Assembly: GCA_017626395.1 (NCBI GenBank)
Contig: JAGAIU010000055.1
Location: 1-64,000, forward strand
Direction of reading: 5' to 3'
Source: Clostridia bacterium
GTDB taxonomy: Bacteria; Bacillota; Clostridia; TANB77; CAG-465
DNA length: 64,000 nt
The position numbers and the translations under genes are program-made. Positions 11,434 through 18,888 of the stretch are shown here, in pieces (the stretch's first letter is position 1; each line of letters opens with the position of its first letter). The notes below the pieces were generated by a model, which was not told the origin of the DNA, ran no database searches, and was given only the letters and a program-made list of their open reading frames with translations.

Positions 11434-12633
11434 CTAGTTTGTAATTTTTATATCAATTGCACTAGCATAATCTATTTTATCTCCATAAATATTTTTTAGT
11501 TTATCTAATGCTTCAGTTACTTCTTTTTTCTTATTTTTAGCTTCATTATCCACATTTTCAACCATATTAAACAAATCTAATTGTACACTTTCATTTTGAT
11601 TTTTTAAATTTGCTACTGCAATACAAATATACCTAATTTTTGTACCGGGTGTATAATGTTCATCTAACAGTTCATATGTATGTCTTACTATGTCATCAAA
11701 AGAATTAGTGTATTCTACAGTTTTTTGTCTACTAGAAGAAATAAACATATTATCTTTAAGTGTTATTGATACTACACTCCCTTTTAACTTCATTTTTCTA
11801 AGAGAAAAAGAAATTGAGCTTGCAAGCTTATTAAACTCTTTTTCTAATGTTACTATATCATCTATATCTGACTCAAAAGTTATCCCTTTACTAACGCTTT
11901 TTCTTTCTTCTTTTTCATAATATAGTTTTACTGCTTCATTATCTATACCATTAGCATAATTATGTATTTGTTCTCCAAGCTTTCCTAAATGTTTCACTAC
12001 TCTATATTTATTACTAGTAGCTAAATCTCCTATTGTCTTTATCCCCATTTTATTTAATTTTTCTTTTGTATTTTTTCCTACATAAAGAAGCATTTCAACA
12101 GGTAAATGATATATTTTCTCTTTGTAATTTTCATAATCTAAAACAGTTATTGCATCTGGCTTTTTTAAATCACTTCCAAGTTTTGCAAGAGATTTATTAA
12201 AAGATACACCAACAGATATTGTTAGATTATACTTTTCTTTTATTTCCTCTTTTATTTTATATGCGATTTCATATGGACTCCCAAAAATGTTAGTACTTTC
12301 AGTTACATCTAAAAAAGATTCATCTATTCCAAATTTTTCTACTCTATCTGTATATTTTCTGTATACGTCATTTACTAGTTTAGAATATTTCTCATATTCT
12401 TCATGATGAGGCTTTACAAGAACAAGATTTGGACATTTTTTTAGTGCTGAATATACTGTCTCTGGAGTATATATTCCATATTTTTTAGCTATCTGATTTT
12501 TAGCAAGTATTATTCCATGTCTTCTATTTGGATCTCCTGATACTGCCATTGGAACTTTTCTTAATTCGGGTCTTTTTAACATTTCAACAGATGCAAAAAA
12601 GTTATTTAAATCACAATGAAGTATATTTCTCAT
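11434..12633 (-). CDS. dinB: DNA polymerase IV (Y-family)
   Basis: Translesion polymerase of 399 residues. Visible are the N-terminal catalytic motif HCDLNNFFASVE (first metal ligand), AVSGDPNRRHGIILAKN, the second catalytic pair GIDESFLDVT, then SVGVSFNKSLAKLGSDLKKP and the helix-hairpin-helix thumb (about 170-230). The little-finger domain is C-terminal. There is no obvious QLxLF clamp peptide at the very end, but SVQLDLFNM at about residues 350-358 fits a beta-clamp binding motif. Stands alone; ribosome site TGGTGA. Confidence 0.9.
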   Translation of the reverse strand: MRNILHCDLNNFFASVEMLKRPELRKVPMAVSGDPNRRHGIILAKNQIAKKYGIYTPETVYSALKKCPNLVLVKPHHEEYEKYSKLVNDVYRKYTDRVEKFGIDESFLDVTESTNIFGSPYEIAYKIKEEIKEKYNLTISVGVSFNKSLAKLGSDLKKPDAITVLDYENYKEKIYHLPVEMLLYVGKNTKEKLNKMGIKTIGDLATSNKYRVVKHLGKLGEQIHNYANGIDNEAVKLYYEKEERKSVSKGITFESDIDDIVTLEKEFNKLASSISFSLRKMKLKGSVVSITLKDNMFISSSRQKTVEYTNSFDDIVRHTYELLDEHYTPGTKIRYICIAVANLKNQNESVQLDLFNMVENVDNEAKNKKKEVTEALDKLKNIYGDKIDYASAIDIKITN

Positions 12634-12729
12634 ATCTATTCACCAAGATTATTATATCAAACATTAGTTCTTTTTACAATATAATCTAAAAATTTGAACA
12701 AAAAAAGAGCGATGTATTAAACATCTACC

Positions 12730-12999
12730 CTATTTTGCTCTTATTTCACCATACTGATTCAATATTTTGTATACATTTCTATCTACTGTAATTATTTCCT
12801 TTTTGTAAAGATCTAATTTCATTATTCGATTAGCTGTATGGATATTTTCAGATTCTTCTTTTCTCTTATATTTAAAATAGAAATCTCCTACATTTCCCTC
12901 TTTGATAAGTTCTTGAACAGAAGAAAATTTCATATTTTTATCTTTAGAATTAATGAATTCAGTAATGATTGCACCTCTAACGGCATTTTTATTATTCAT
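12730..12999 (-). CDS. small protein of unknown function
   Basis: Basic protein of 89 residues, not recognised. It has no membrane segment or cysteine pattern; charged helical stretches around residues 35-60 and 65-85 are visible. The ATG at 12999 has a strong AAGGAGGT ribosome site, which supports it as a real gene. It lies on the same strand between dinB and the small genes downstream of smc, without tight coupling. Confidence 0.65.
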   Translation of the reverse strand: MNNKNAVRGAIITEFINSKDKNMKFSSVQELIKEGNVGDFYFKYKRKEESENIHTANRIMKLDLYKKEIITVDRNVYKILNQYGEIRAK

Positions 13000-13090
13000 A
13001 ACTACCTCCTTCTAGGAATTCTCCTTGAATCAAAATTTTTTAATACTTCAATATTTTACCACACTTTTTATGTAAAATCAAGTATAAAAT

Positions 13091-13114
13091 AGAAGCAGTT
13101 TTTAAACTGCTTCT
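13091..13114 (-). terminator. terminator of the 13115 gene
   Basis: A 10-bp arm pair (13092-13101 with 13104-13113) immediately after the stop, with an AT-rich tail on the minus strand. Confidence 0.6.
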
Positions 13115-13447
13115 CTAAATCCAAATATTATATAAACTATCTATTTCTTCATCAAGTTTATATATAAAATTCTGTAATCTTTTCTCATCAACAAAATATG
13201 AATATACTAACACATTATCTGTTTTATTTTCTCTAGCTCTAATTTTTAGTCCTACACCATTTTCTACTATTAATTTATCATTGTACAGTTCATCTAAATC
13301 ACTACCAACTTCTTCAAGACATCTAGTAAATACCACATTTCTAACTTTTAAATCATTACTTTTTAACTTATATACAATATCTAAAAATAATGTTAATACT
13401 CTTTTCATTTCATTAAAGATAACATCCATATCTGTTATCATGTCCAT
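13115..13447 (-). CDS. unknown protein, possibly the 3' part of a frameshifted gene
   Basis: Unrecognised protein of 110 residues from the ATG at 13447. That ATG has no ribosome site. Its reading frame stays open upstream through the intergenic gap and into the end of the 13488-13706 gene, encoding plausible protein (RNVGLLYRIVIENHSFNF...). A one-base change near 13500-13512 would join the two into a single protein of about 205 residues. Either the ATG is a weak start or this is the 3' half of a broken gene. Confidence 0.5.
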   Translation of the reverse strand: MDMITDMDVIFNEMKRVLTLFLDIVYKLKSNDLKVRNVVFTRCLEEVGSDLDELYNDKLIVENGVGLKIRARENKTDNVLVYSYFVDEKRLQNFIYKLDEEIDSLYNIWI

Positions 13448-13487
13448 TTTAGCATAAAAGTTAAAACTATGATTTTCAATAACAATT

Positions 13488-13706
13488 CTATATAAAAGCC
13501 CGACGTTTCTGCTTTTCTAATATTGTAAGTATTTTCTTTCTATTTTTGTCATATACATCACAAATGCTATACCCTAAAATTTCACCAAATGATCTGTTAG
13601 ACTCTGCTGTGAATTTTTTAATAAATGGTTCATCTTGAAAATCTACTTTAAGTTTAATTCCACCTAAGATTACATTTTTTCCATAAGAAATTTCTCGTAT
13701 ACTCAT
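13488..13706 (-). CDS. small unknown protein, possible 5' part of a frameshifted gene
   Basis: Protein of 72 residues. The ATG at 13706 follows AAGGAGGG at good distance; a TTG two codons earlier is too close to the ribosome site. The body (REISYGKNVILGGIKLKVDF, then FIKKFTAESNRSFGEILGY) is not recognised. The last few residues before the stop (KQKRRAFI) may be out-of-frame, because the +1 frame continues open into the 13115-13447 gene. Confidence 0.55.
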   Translation of the reverse strand: MSIREISYGKNVILGGIKLKVDFQDEPFIKKFTAESNRSFGEILGYSICDVYDKNRKKILTILEKQKRRAFI

Positions 13707-13797
13707 ACTCAATCCCTCCTTTTTAAAAATTATTTTTTATTAATTCACGATTTTAAAAGCATGCTAATTATACCACTGTTTTACAGTTATGTCAACA

Positions 13798-13835
13798 AAA
13801 ATAAGCCATACATCTTATTGATATATGACTTATTT
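13798..13835 (-). terminator. terminator of smc
   Basis: Arms 13798-13809 and 13824-13835 (AAATAAGyCATA / TATGrCTTATTT) just beyond the smc stop, with a TTTTTG tail on the minus strand. Confidence 0.7.
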
Positions 13836-13840
13836 AAATA

Positions 13841-16489
13841 TTATTTTAATTTCATTGATACCACTTTTGAAATACCATATTCTTGCATTGTAACACCATA
13901 TACAGAAGATGCAACTTCCATTGTACCTTTTCTATGGGTAATAACAATAAATTGGTTTTTCTTAGAATAATCTTTAATATACTCAGCAAATCTATGTACA
14001 TTAACATCATCTAGTGCTGCCTCTATTTCGTCTAATATACAGAATGGAGGTGATTTTATTTGTAATATTGCAAATAATAGTGCTGTAGCTGTAAGTGCTC
14101 TTTCTCCACCTGATAATAATGACATGCTTTGAAGTTTCTTTCCTGGTGGTTGAACTTCAATTTCAATTCCGCTATTTAAAACGTCATTTTCATCTGATAG
14201 TTTAAGTTCAGCTTTACCACCGCCAAATAACTCTTTGAAAGTGTTATTAAAGTTTTCAGTAATAATTTTAAAGTTTTTAGTGAATTGTTGCTTCATAATT
14301 GTTACCATATTAGCGATTAAATTCTCTAATTTTTTCTTAGTTTCTTCTAAATCGTTCTTTTGGTTAGTTATGAAGTCATATCTTTCTTTTGTTTTTTGAT
14401 ATTCTTCAATAGAACTTATATTTACTTCACCTAAATCTTTAATTTCTTTTCTAATTTTATTTGCATCTCTTTCGACTTGCTTGATATTTATTTCTTCATT
14501 CTCATTAATTAAAGCTCTTGAACTAGATACTGTAAGTTCATAATCTTCCCACATTTTATTTTTTAGATTAGTAAGTTCTATTTCAAATTTAATCTTTCTT
14601 GCTTCTACTTTAGACTTTTCTTCTTTAATACTATTTAATGTGTTTAAAGTATTTATTATACTAGTGTCTATTTCTTCCATATTTTGCTCATATTGAGTTT
14701 TTTCTGCTTTAAGCGAATCAGTATCCTTTTGATATTCTTCTTTAGTTTTAGAAGTGTTTTCGATTAATTCTTTAGTTGTTTTTATTTCTTCTTCTAATTT
14801 TAAGTTATTTTCTTTAATAGAATCAATTTCCTCTTTCTTTTTACTTATTCCAAGTTCAAAGTTTTGAATATCTGATTCTATTTTTTCTTTCATTTCATCT
14901 ATAGATGATACTGTTTCATCAAAAGAAGATAATGATATTTTTAAATTTACTACATCTTCATTTAAAATATCTATTTCTTTTTGTTTTTCTTTATTAAATC
15001 TTGTATACTCATCTATTTCTTCTTGTTTTTTTGCATTTTCTACATTTATGTTAAATATTACTTGATTATTTGAATCAATTGTATTCTTCATTTCAGTAAT
15101 TTTAGCATTTATATTTTCAAGAACTGATGCAAATGATTGCTTTTGTAAATCTATTTTTTCTATTTCTTTTTTTACATTCTCTCTTTTTTCTGTTAAAGTA
15201 GCAATGCTTATAACTAGTTCTTCTTTTCTAGGAAGTATTTCATCAAATTCTTTTTTTACATTTTCTTTTTGTTCTTCTAATTTTTCTATTTGAACTCTAC
15301 TTTTTTCCACTTCTTCCTCTTTAAGAGAAATAACCTTTTTAAGCTCTGCTATTTTGTCTTTTCTTCCTATTACTCCGCCAGATTTTGAAGCAGTTCTTCC
15401 CCCTGTTATACTTCCTGTTTGAGCAAGTAATTCACCTGCAATAGTAACTATTCTTAAAGAATTTTTTATTTTTTTAGATAAACTAATTGCATTATCCATA
15501 TTATCTACAATTACTGTATTAGCAAGTGCAAGTTTAATTACTTTTGCATACTTTTTATCTGTTGTTACTAGTTCTGATGCAATTCCTATTACTCCATCAT
15601 TTTTTAATACTTTAGGATTTATATCTGGTGCTTCAGATAAGTTATCTAATGGTAAAAAAGTTACCCTTCCTAGTGAGTTGTCTTTTAAATATGTTATTAA
15701 GTTTTTAGCTATAATCTCATCTTCAACAACTATATTTTGGATAAATCCACCAAGTGCAATTTCAATAGCATATTCATATTTTTCATCTGTAGATATTAAA
15801 TTTGCTATTGTACCATAAACTTTACTATTATTTTTGGCATAATCTAATATACATTTTACACTTTTACTATATCCTTCATTTTCGTTTTCAAGATTTACCA
15901 AATAGTTATGTTTTGCTCTTGCTGTCATTAACTCTTGATTTATTTTAGATTTTCTTTCATCTAATACATCAATAGCATCTTGAATACTTTTAATATTTTC
16001 TTCTAAAGTTGTAGTTTTTTCATTTATATCTGAAAGTTCTTTATTTTGTGTAGCTATGTTTTGAGTTATATCATTTAGATCAAAATTCAAGTTATCTTTT
16101 AATGATATACTTTTCTCATTTTGTTTTTTCTTTTCTTCAAGTTGTCCTTCTTCTGCTTCAATAGTTGCTGTTATAGCACTATTATCATTTTTTAAATCAA
16201 ATTTTTTATCGTTATTCTCATCTATTATCTTTTTTAATTCCTCTATTTGAAGTCCCTTTTCATCTAAAGTTGAAACAATAGAATTTAGCTCTTGTTCTTT
16301 TTGTGAAAGCTCTTCTTCAAATTTCTTTTTATTTTCAAATACAGATGCTCTTTTTTGAACCCTTTTTTCTATTTCATCTTTAAGAAGATTAATTTTTTCA
16401 TTATCTTCAACAATTTCTCCACTTAATCTTTCCATATTGGCAGAGTAAGATTTAATATTTGCATCTAATAATGATATTTTAGAATTCAT
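13841..16489 (-). CDS. smc: SMC chromosome-partition protein, C-terminal part after an in-frame stop
   Basis: Residues following the nonsense codon of smc. This 882-residue stretch holds the rest of the first coiled coil, the hinge (about 16 to 15.4 kb; YGTIANLIS and the GSITGGR region), the returning coiled coil and the C-terminal ATPase lobe. That lobe has the signature LSGGERALTATALLF and Walker B CILDEIEAALDD. SMC with ScpAB forms the bacterial condensin. The ATG at 16489 has only a weak GAAAAG upstream and is an internal Met of the normal protein. It is in the same frame as the 16505-17386 part, separated by TAA plus five codons, so together they equal one SMC of normal length (about 1180 residues). 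Confidence 0.9.
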   Translation of the reverse strand: MNSKISLLDANIKSYSANMERLSGEIVEDNEKINLLKDEIEKRVQKRASVFENKKKFEEELSQKEQELNSIVSTLDEKGLQIEELKKIIDENNDKKFDLKNDNSAITATIEAEEGQLEEKKKQNEKSISLKDNLNFDLNDITQNIATQNKELSDINEKTTTLEENIKSIQDAIDVLDERKSKINQELMTARAKHNYLVNLENENEGYSKSVKCILDYAKNNSKVYGTIANLISTDEKYEYAIEIALGGFIQNIVVEDEIIAKNLITYLKDNSLGRVTFLPLDNLSEAPDINPKVLKNDGVIGIASELVTTDKKYAKVIKLALANTVIVDNMDNAISLSKKIKNSLRIVTIAGELLAQTGSITGGRTASKSGGVIGRKDKIAELKKVISLKEEEVEKSRVQIEKLEEQKENVKKEFDEILPRKEELVISIATLTEKRENVKKEIEKIDLQKQSFASVLENINAKITEMKNTIDSNNQVIFNINVENAKKQEEIDEYTRFNKEKQKEIDILNEDVVNLKISLSSFDETVSSIDEMKEKIESDIQNFELGISKKKEEIDSIKENNLKLEEEIKTTKELIENTSKTKEEYQKDTDSLKAEKTQYEQNMEEIDTSIINTLNTLNSIKEEKSKVEARKIKFEIELTNLKNKMWEDYELTVSSSRALINENEEINIKQVERDANKIRKEIKDLGEVNISSIEEYQKTKERYDFITNQKNDLEETKKKLENLIANMVTIMKQQFTKNFKIITENFNNTFKELFGGGKAELKLSDENDVLNSGIEIEVQPPGKKLQSMSLLSGGERALTATALLFAILQIKSPPFCILDEIEAALDDVNVHRFAEYIKDYSKKNQFIVITHRKGTMEVASSVYGVTMQEYGISKVVSMKLK

Positions 16490-16504
16490 CTTTTCTTTTT
16501 CATT

Positions 16505-17386
16505 TTAAACTTGGAAATATTTTTCTCTTAATGCTTCTATTTTATCTGATAGTTCTTGAATCTTTATTTTTAATTCTTGCTTTTTAACTTCATTTTCTTT
16601 AGATAAATTTTCTTGAGTTTCTACGTCTTTTTGAAGAGTATTTAATATATCCTCAATTTTTTCAATATTTGATGCATTATTATCTACACTGTTAATAAAA
16701 ATCTTAACATCTAATATTTTAAGTTCATCTCTTAAAGCTAAGAATTTTTTAGCTGTTTGTGCCCTTTGCTCTAAAGGCCCTATATTATTTTCAATTTCAT
16801 TTATTACGTCTGTAACCCTTTGCAATGTTAGTTCGGTATTTTCTAATTTTCTAGTAGCTTCATCTTTTCTAGTTCTATATTTAACAATTCCTGATGCTTC
16901 TTCAAATATATGTCTTCTTTCTTCAGACTTATTAGATAAAATTTCATCTATTTTACCTTGAGAAATTATACTATATCCATCTTTACCAAGACCTGTATCC
17001 ATAAAGATTGATTGAATATCTTTAAGTCTACATTCGTTTCCATTTATTAAATAGTTACTTTCACCACTTCTATAAACACGTCTTGTTACAATAACTTCTT
17101 TATAATCTATAGGTAAAGAGCCATCTGAATTATCCAGATACATAGAAACTTCCGCAAAACCTACTTTCTTTCTTGCTTGAGTTCCAGCAAAAATAACGTC
17201 TTCCATTTTAGAACCACGTAAATTTTTAGCACTTTGCTCACCTATTACCCAACGTATCGCATCTGATATATTACTCTTACCACTTCCATTTGGTCCAACT
17301 ATTGTTGTAATACCATCTAAGAATAATATTTCAGTCTTATCTGCAAAAGATTTAAACCCTTGTATTTCTAATTTTTTTAACTGCAT
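16505..17386 (-). CDS. smc: SMC chromosome-partition protein, N-terminal part ending at an in-frame TAA
   Basis: 293 residues holding the N-terminal ATPase lobe of SMC: Walker A GPNGSGKSNISDAIRW (about residues 32-47), NLRGSKMEDVIFAGT, the Q-loop region DTGLGKDGYSIISQGK and the start of the first coiled coil. Translation ends at TAA (16505-16507) inside the coiled coil. The next codons continue in the same frame as the C-terminal part, so the lesion is a substitution, not an indel. If real, condensin is lost or made as two fragments; a sequencing error or polymorphism is at least as likely. Ribosome site AGAAGGGG; own promoter upstream. Confidence 0.9.
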   Translation of the reverse strand: MQLKKLEIQGFKSFADKTEILFLDGITTIVGPNGSGKSNISDAIRWVIGEQSAKNLRGSKMEDVIFAGTQARKKVGFAEVSMYLDNSDGSLPIDYKEVIVTRRVYRSGESNYLINGNECRLKDIQSIFMDTGLGKDGYSIISQGKIDEILSNKSEERRHIFEEASGIVKYRTRKDEATRKLENTELTLQRVTDVINEIENNIGPLEQRAQTAKKFLALRDELKILDVKIFINSVDNNASNIEKIEDILNTLQKDVETQENLSKENEVKKQELKIKIQELSDKIEALREKYFQV

Positions 17387-17410
17387 ATCTATCCCCTTCT
17401 AATCTCCTAA

Positions 17411-17439
17411 ATTATATTATATTCAGCTTTTTTTTGCAA
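17411..17439 (-). promoter_or_regulatory. smc promoter
   Basis: On the minus strand TTGCAA (17434-17439), a 17-bp spacer and TATAAT (17411-17416), about 25 bp before the smc ATG. Confidence 0.6.
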
Positions 17440-17498
17440 CTTTTTGGCTATTTTTACATATTTTTTTAACATTTTTAACACTAATTTTGGTACTTTTG

Positions 17499-17527
17499 TT
17501 GATTATGTAAAGTAAATATGGTATAAT
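17499..17527 (+). promoter_or_regulatory. promoter of the small frameshifted gene
   Basis: TTGATT (17499-17504), a 17-bp spacer and TATAAT (17522-17527). It gives a leader of about 105 nt before the ATG at 17639, with a small TGAC/GTCA hairpin near 17560. Confidence 0.65.
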
Positions 17528-17638
17528 ATAGATGTAGAGTTTTTTAGTACTACGTGACGAATGTCATAAATTAACTTCAACTTAGCGATTGCTGGTACAA
17601 AAGAAACCAAATAAAAATTTTAATAGGAGGTTGTCATT

Positions 17639-17927
17639 ATGGCAAAAAATTTTAATTTATCTAAAAAAGAGGAAATTTTATTTGGAGGAGAGGTTGTAAA
17701 TCATCTTACTGTAGCTTACGAAGAATGCGACACAATAAACTCATTAATTCCGTTACAACGGATTAATTGATTTAATGATTGAAAACTACAGTTCAAAAGA
17801 TGAGATTTTAGCCTTACGAATTGCAGACATAGAGGACGATGTAATCAAAAATTCATATCGTAGACCTTACTGCAGTTACGAGGATGTTGAACAAATTAGT
17901 CTTAAAGATGCTCTAGCAGCTCTTTAA
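17639..17927 (+). pseudogene. small gene of unknown function with a +1 frame change
   Basis: An AGGAGG ribosome site precedes ATG 17639. The first frame encodes 43 residues (start MAKNFNLSKKEEILFGGEV) and stops at TGA 17768-17770. The +1 frame is open from about 17747 to TAA 17927 and encodes a well-formed continuation (NGLIDLMIENYSSKDEILAL...). Removing one C near 17747-17750 gives a continuous protein of about 95 residues. Alternatively the second frame starts at ATG 17775, 4 nt after the TGA, as a coupled 50-residue gene, though without a good ribosome site. It has its own promoter and terminator. CGA, CGG and GAC codons appear more often than in its neighbours. No family recognised. Confidence 0.55.
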
Positions 17928-17934
17928 GTTTAAA

Positions 17935-17966
17935 ATAAGCCCCATATTCGTGGGCTTATTTTTTTG
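17935..17966 (+). terminator. terminator of the small frameshifted gene
   Basis: A 10-bp perfect stem (17935-17944 with 17951-17960) followed by T5. Confidence 0.85.
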
Positions 17967-18052
17967 TATTCATTTGACTTTACATAAAATTAATGATATA
18001 ATACTCATCGCAGATATATTTTTTATTCCTAGTTTAATAAATAGGAGGAATT

Positions 18053-18775
18053 ATGAAGAAAAAAAATTTTAAGAATAGATTACTAAAATCTATGGGAGGA
18101 ACTGAAGAACAAGAATTGATGGGATTAGAGATGAAAGATTTAATAGACGATGATTGTGATCAAATCATAATCTCTACTGCCCTTTTCAAAGCTTTTGTTC
18201 AAAGTTCAAAAACTAGGAAAAATTATGATGCAGATAAAATAAAGCCATTATTTAAATATGTTGTTTATTTGTACAATGATACAATTCAAGTAACAGAAAA
18301 ATATGGTGGACTAACATATTTAGAAAAGATATGTGAATGTTTAGATTATTTAACAATATCTAATCTGACAGAGTTGTCATTAGAACAACTTAATTTAATA
18401 CTCGCCAATAATGGTGATAACATCTTAGATATATATACGAGTATAAAAGAAAAAAGACATACTCTAGATAGTAACGACTTTGGGATATATAGTGAAATGC
18501 TTAAGAATAATGGTACCTTTAAAGCAAAATTTGCTAAAAAAACTTATGCATATATCCAAGCTATATATAACGAAAATACTATTCTACAGGATAATGTGGA
18601 CTATATTACTTTTTTAAAGAATATGGCTACACTTAACCAAGAAAGTATATTATCTATGAGAATGTATCAATTCTTAGAAATGTTTAATATATACAATATT
18701 AATCATGAGAATGTAAATGAATTAAAAGGATTAGTCAACGACTTATCTGAAGTAAATTTTGGCACTTTAGCTTAA
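18053..18775 (+). CDS. unknown cytoplasmic protein
   Basis: Protein of 240 residues, not recognised. It is predicted all-helical from its Leu/Ile/Asn heptad-like spacing, and acidic near residues 15-36 (EEQELMGLEMKDLIDDDCDQ). There is no signal peptide or membrane segment. The ATG follows TAGGAGGAATT, a strong ribosome site. It stands alone between two terminators, next to the small frameshifted gene on the same strand, and convergent with the surface-protein gene. The pair forms a plus-strand island in a largely minus-strand neighbourhood. Confidence 0.7.
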   Translation: MKKKNFKNRLLKSMGGTEEQELMGLEMKDLIDDDCDQIIISTALFKAFVQSSKTRKNYDADKIKPLFKYVVYLYNDTIQVTEKYGGLTYLEKICECLDYLTISNLTELSLEQLNLILANNGDNILDIYTSIKEKRHTLDSNDFGIYSEMLKNNGTFKAKFAKKTYAYIQAIYNENTILQDNVDYITFLKNMATLNQESILSMRMYQFLEMFNIYNINHENVNELKGLVNDLSEVNFGTLA

Positions 18776-18842
18776 CAAAGTGAAAATTAACTAATTAGAT
18801 TAGGGTGAAAAATATCTCTGCACATTAATAACCTAAAAAAAT

Positions 18843-18876
18843 AGAAAGTGAAAAATAATTTTCACTTTCTTTTATT
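18843..18876. terminator. bidirectional terminator
   Basis: A 12-bp arm pair (18843-18854 with 18859-18870) between convergent genes, with T-rich tail on the plus strand. Confidence 0.8.
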
Positions 18877-18888
18877 TTTTATATTTTA

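Noticed and set aside
16505..16507. TAA in smc as evidence for a recoded stop codon
   Set aside because: All other genes end normally at TAA, TAG or TGA and no other internal TAA is needed, so an altered genetic code is not supported.
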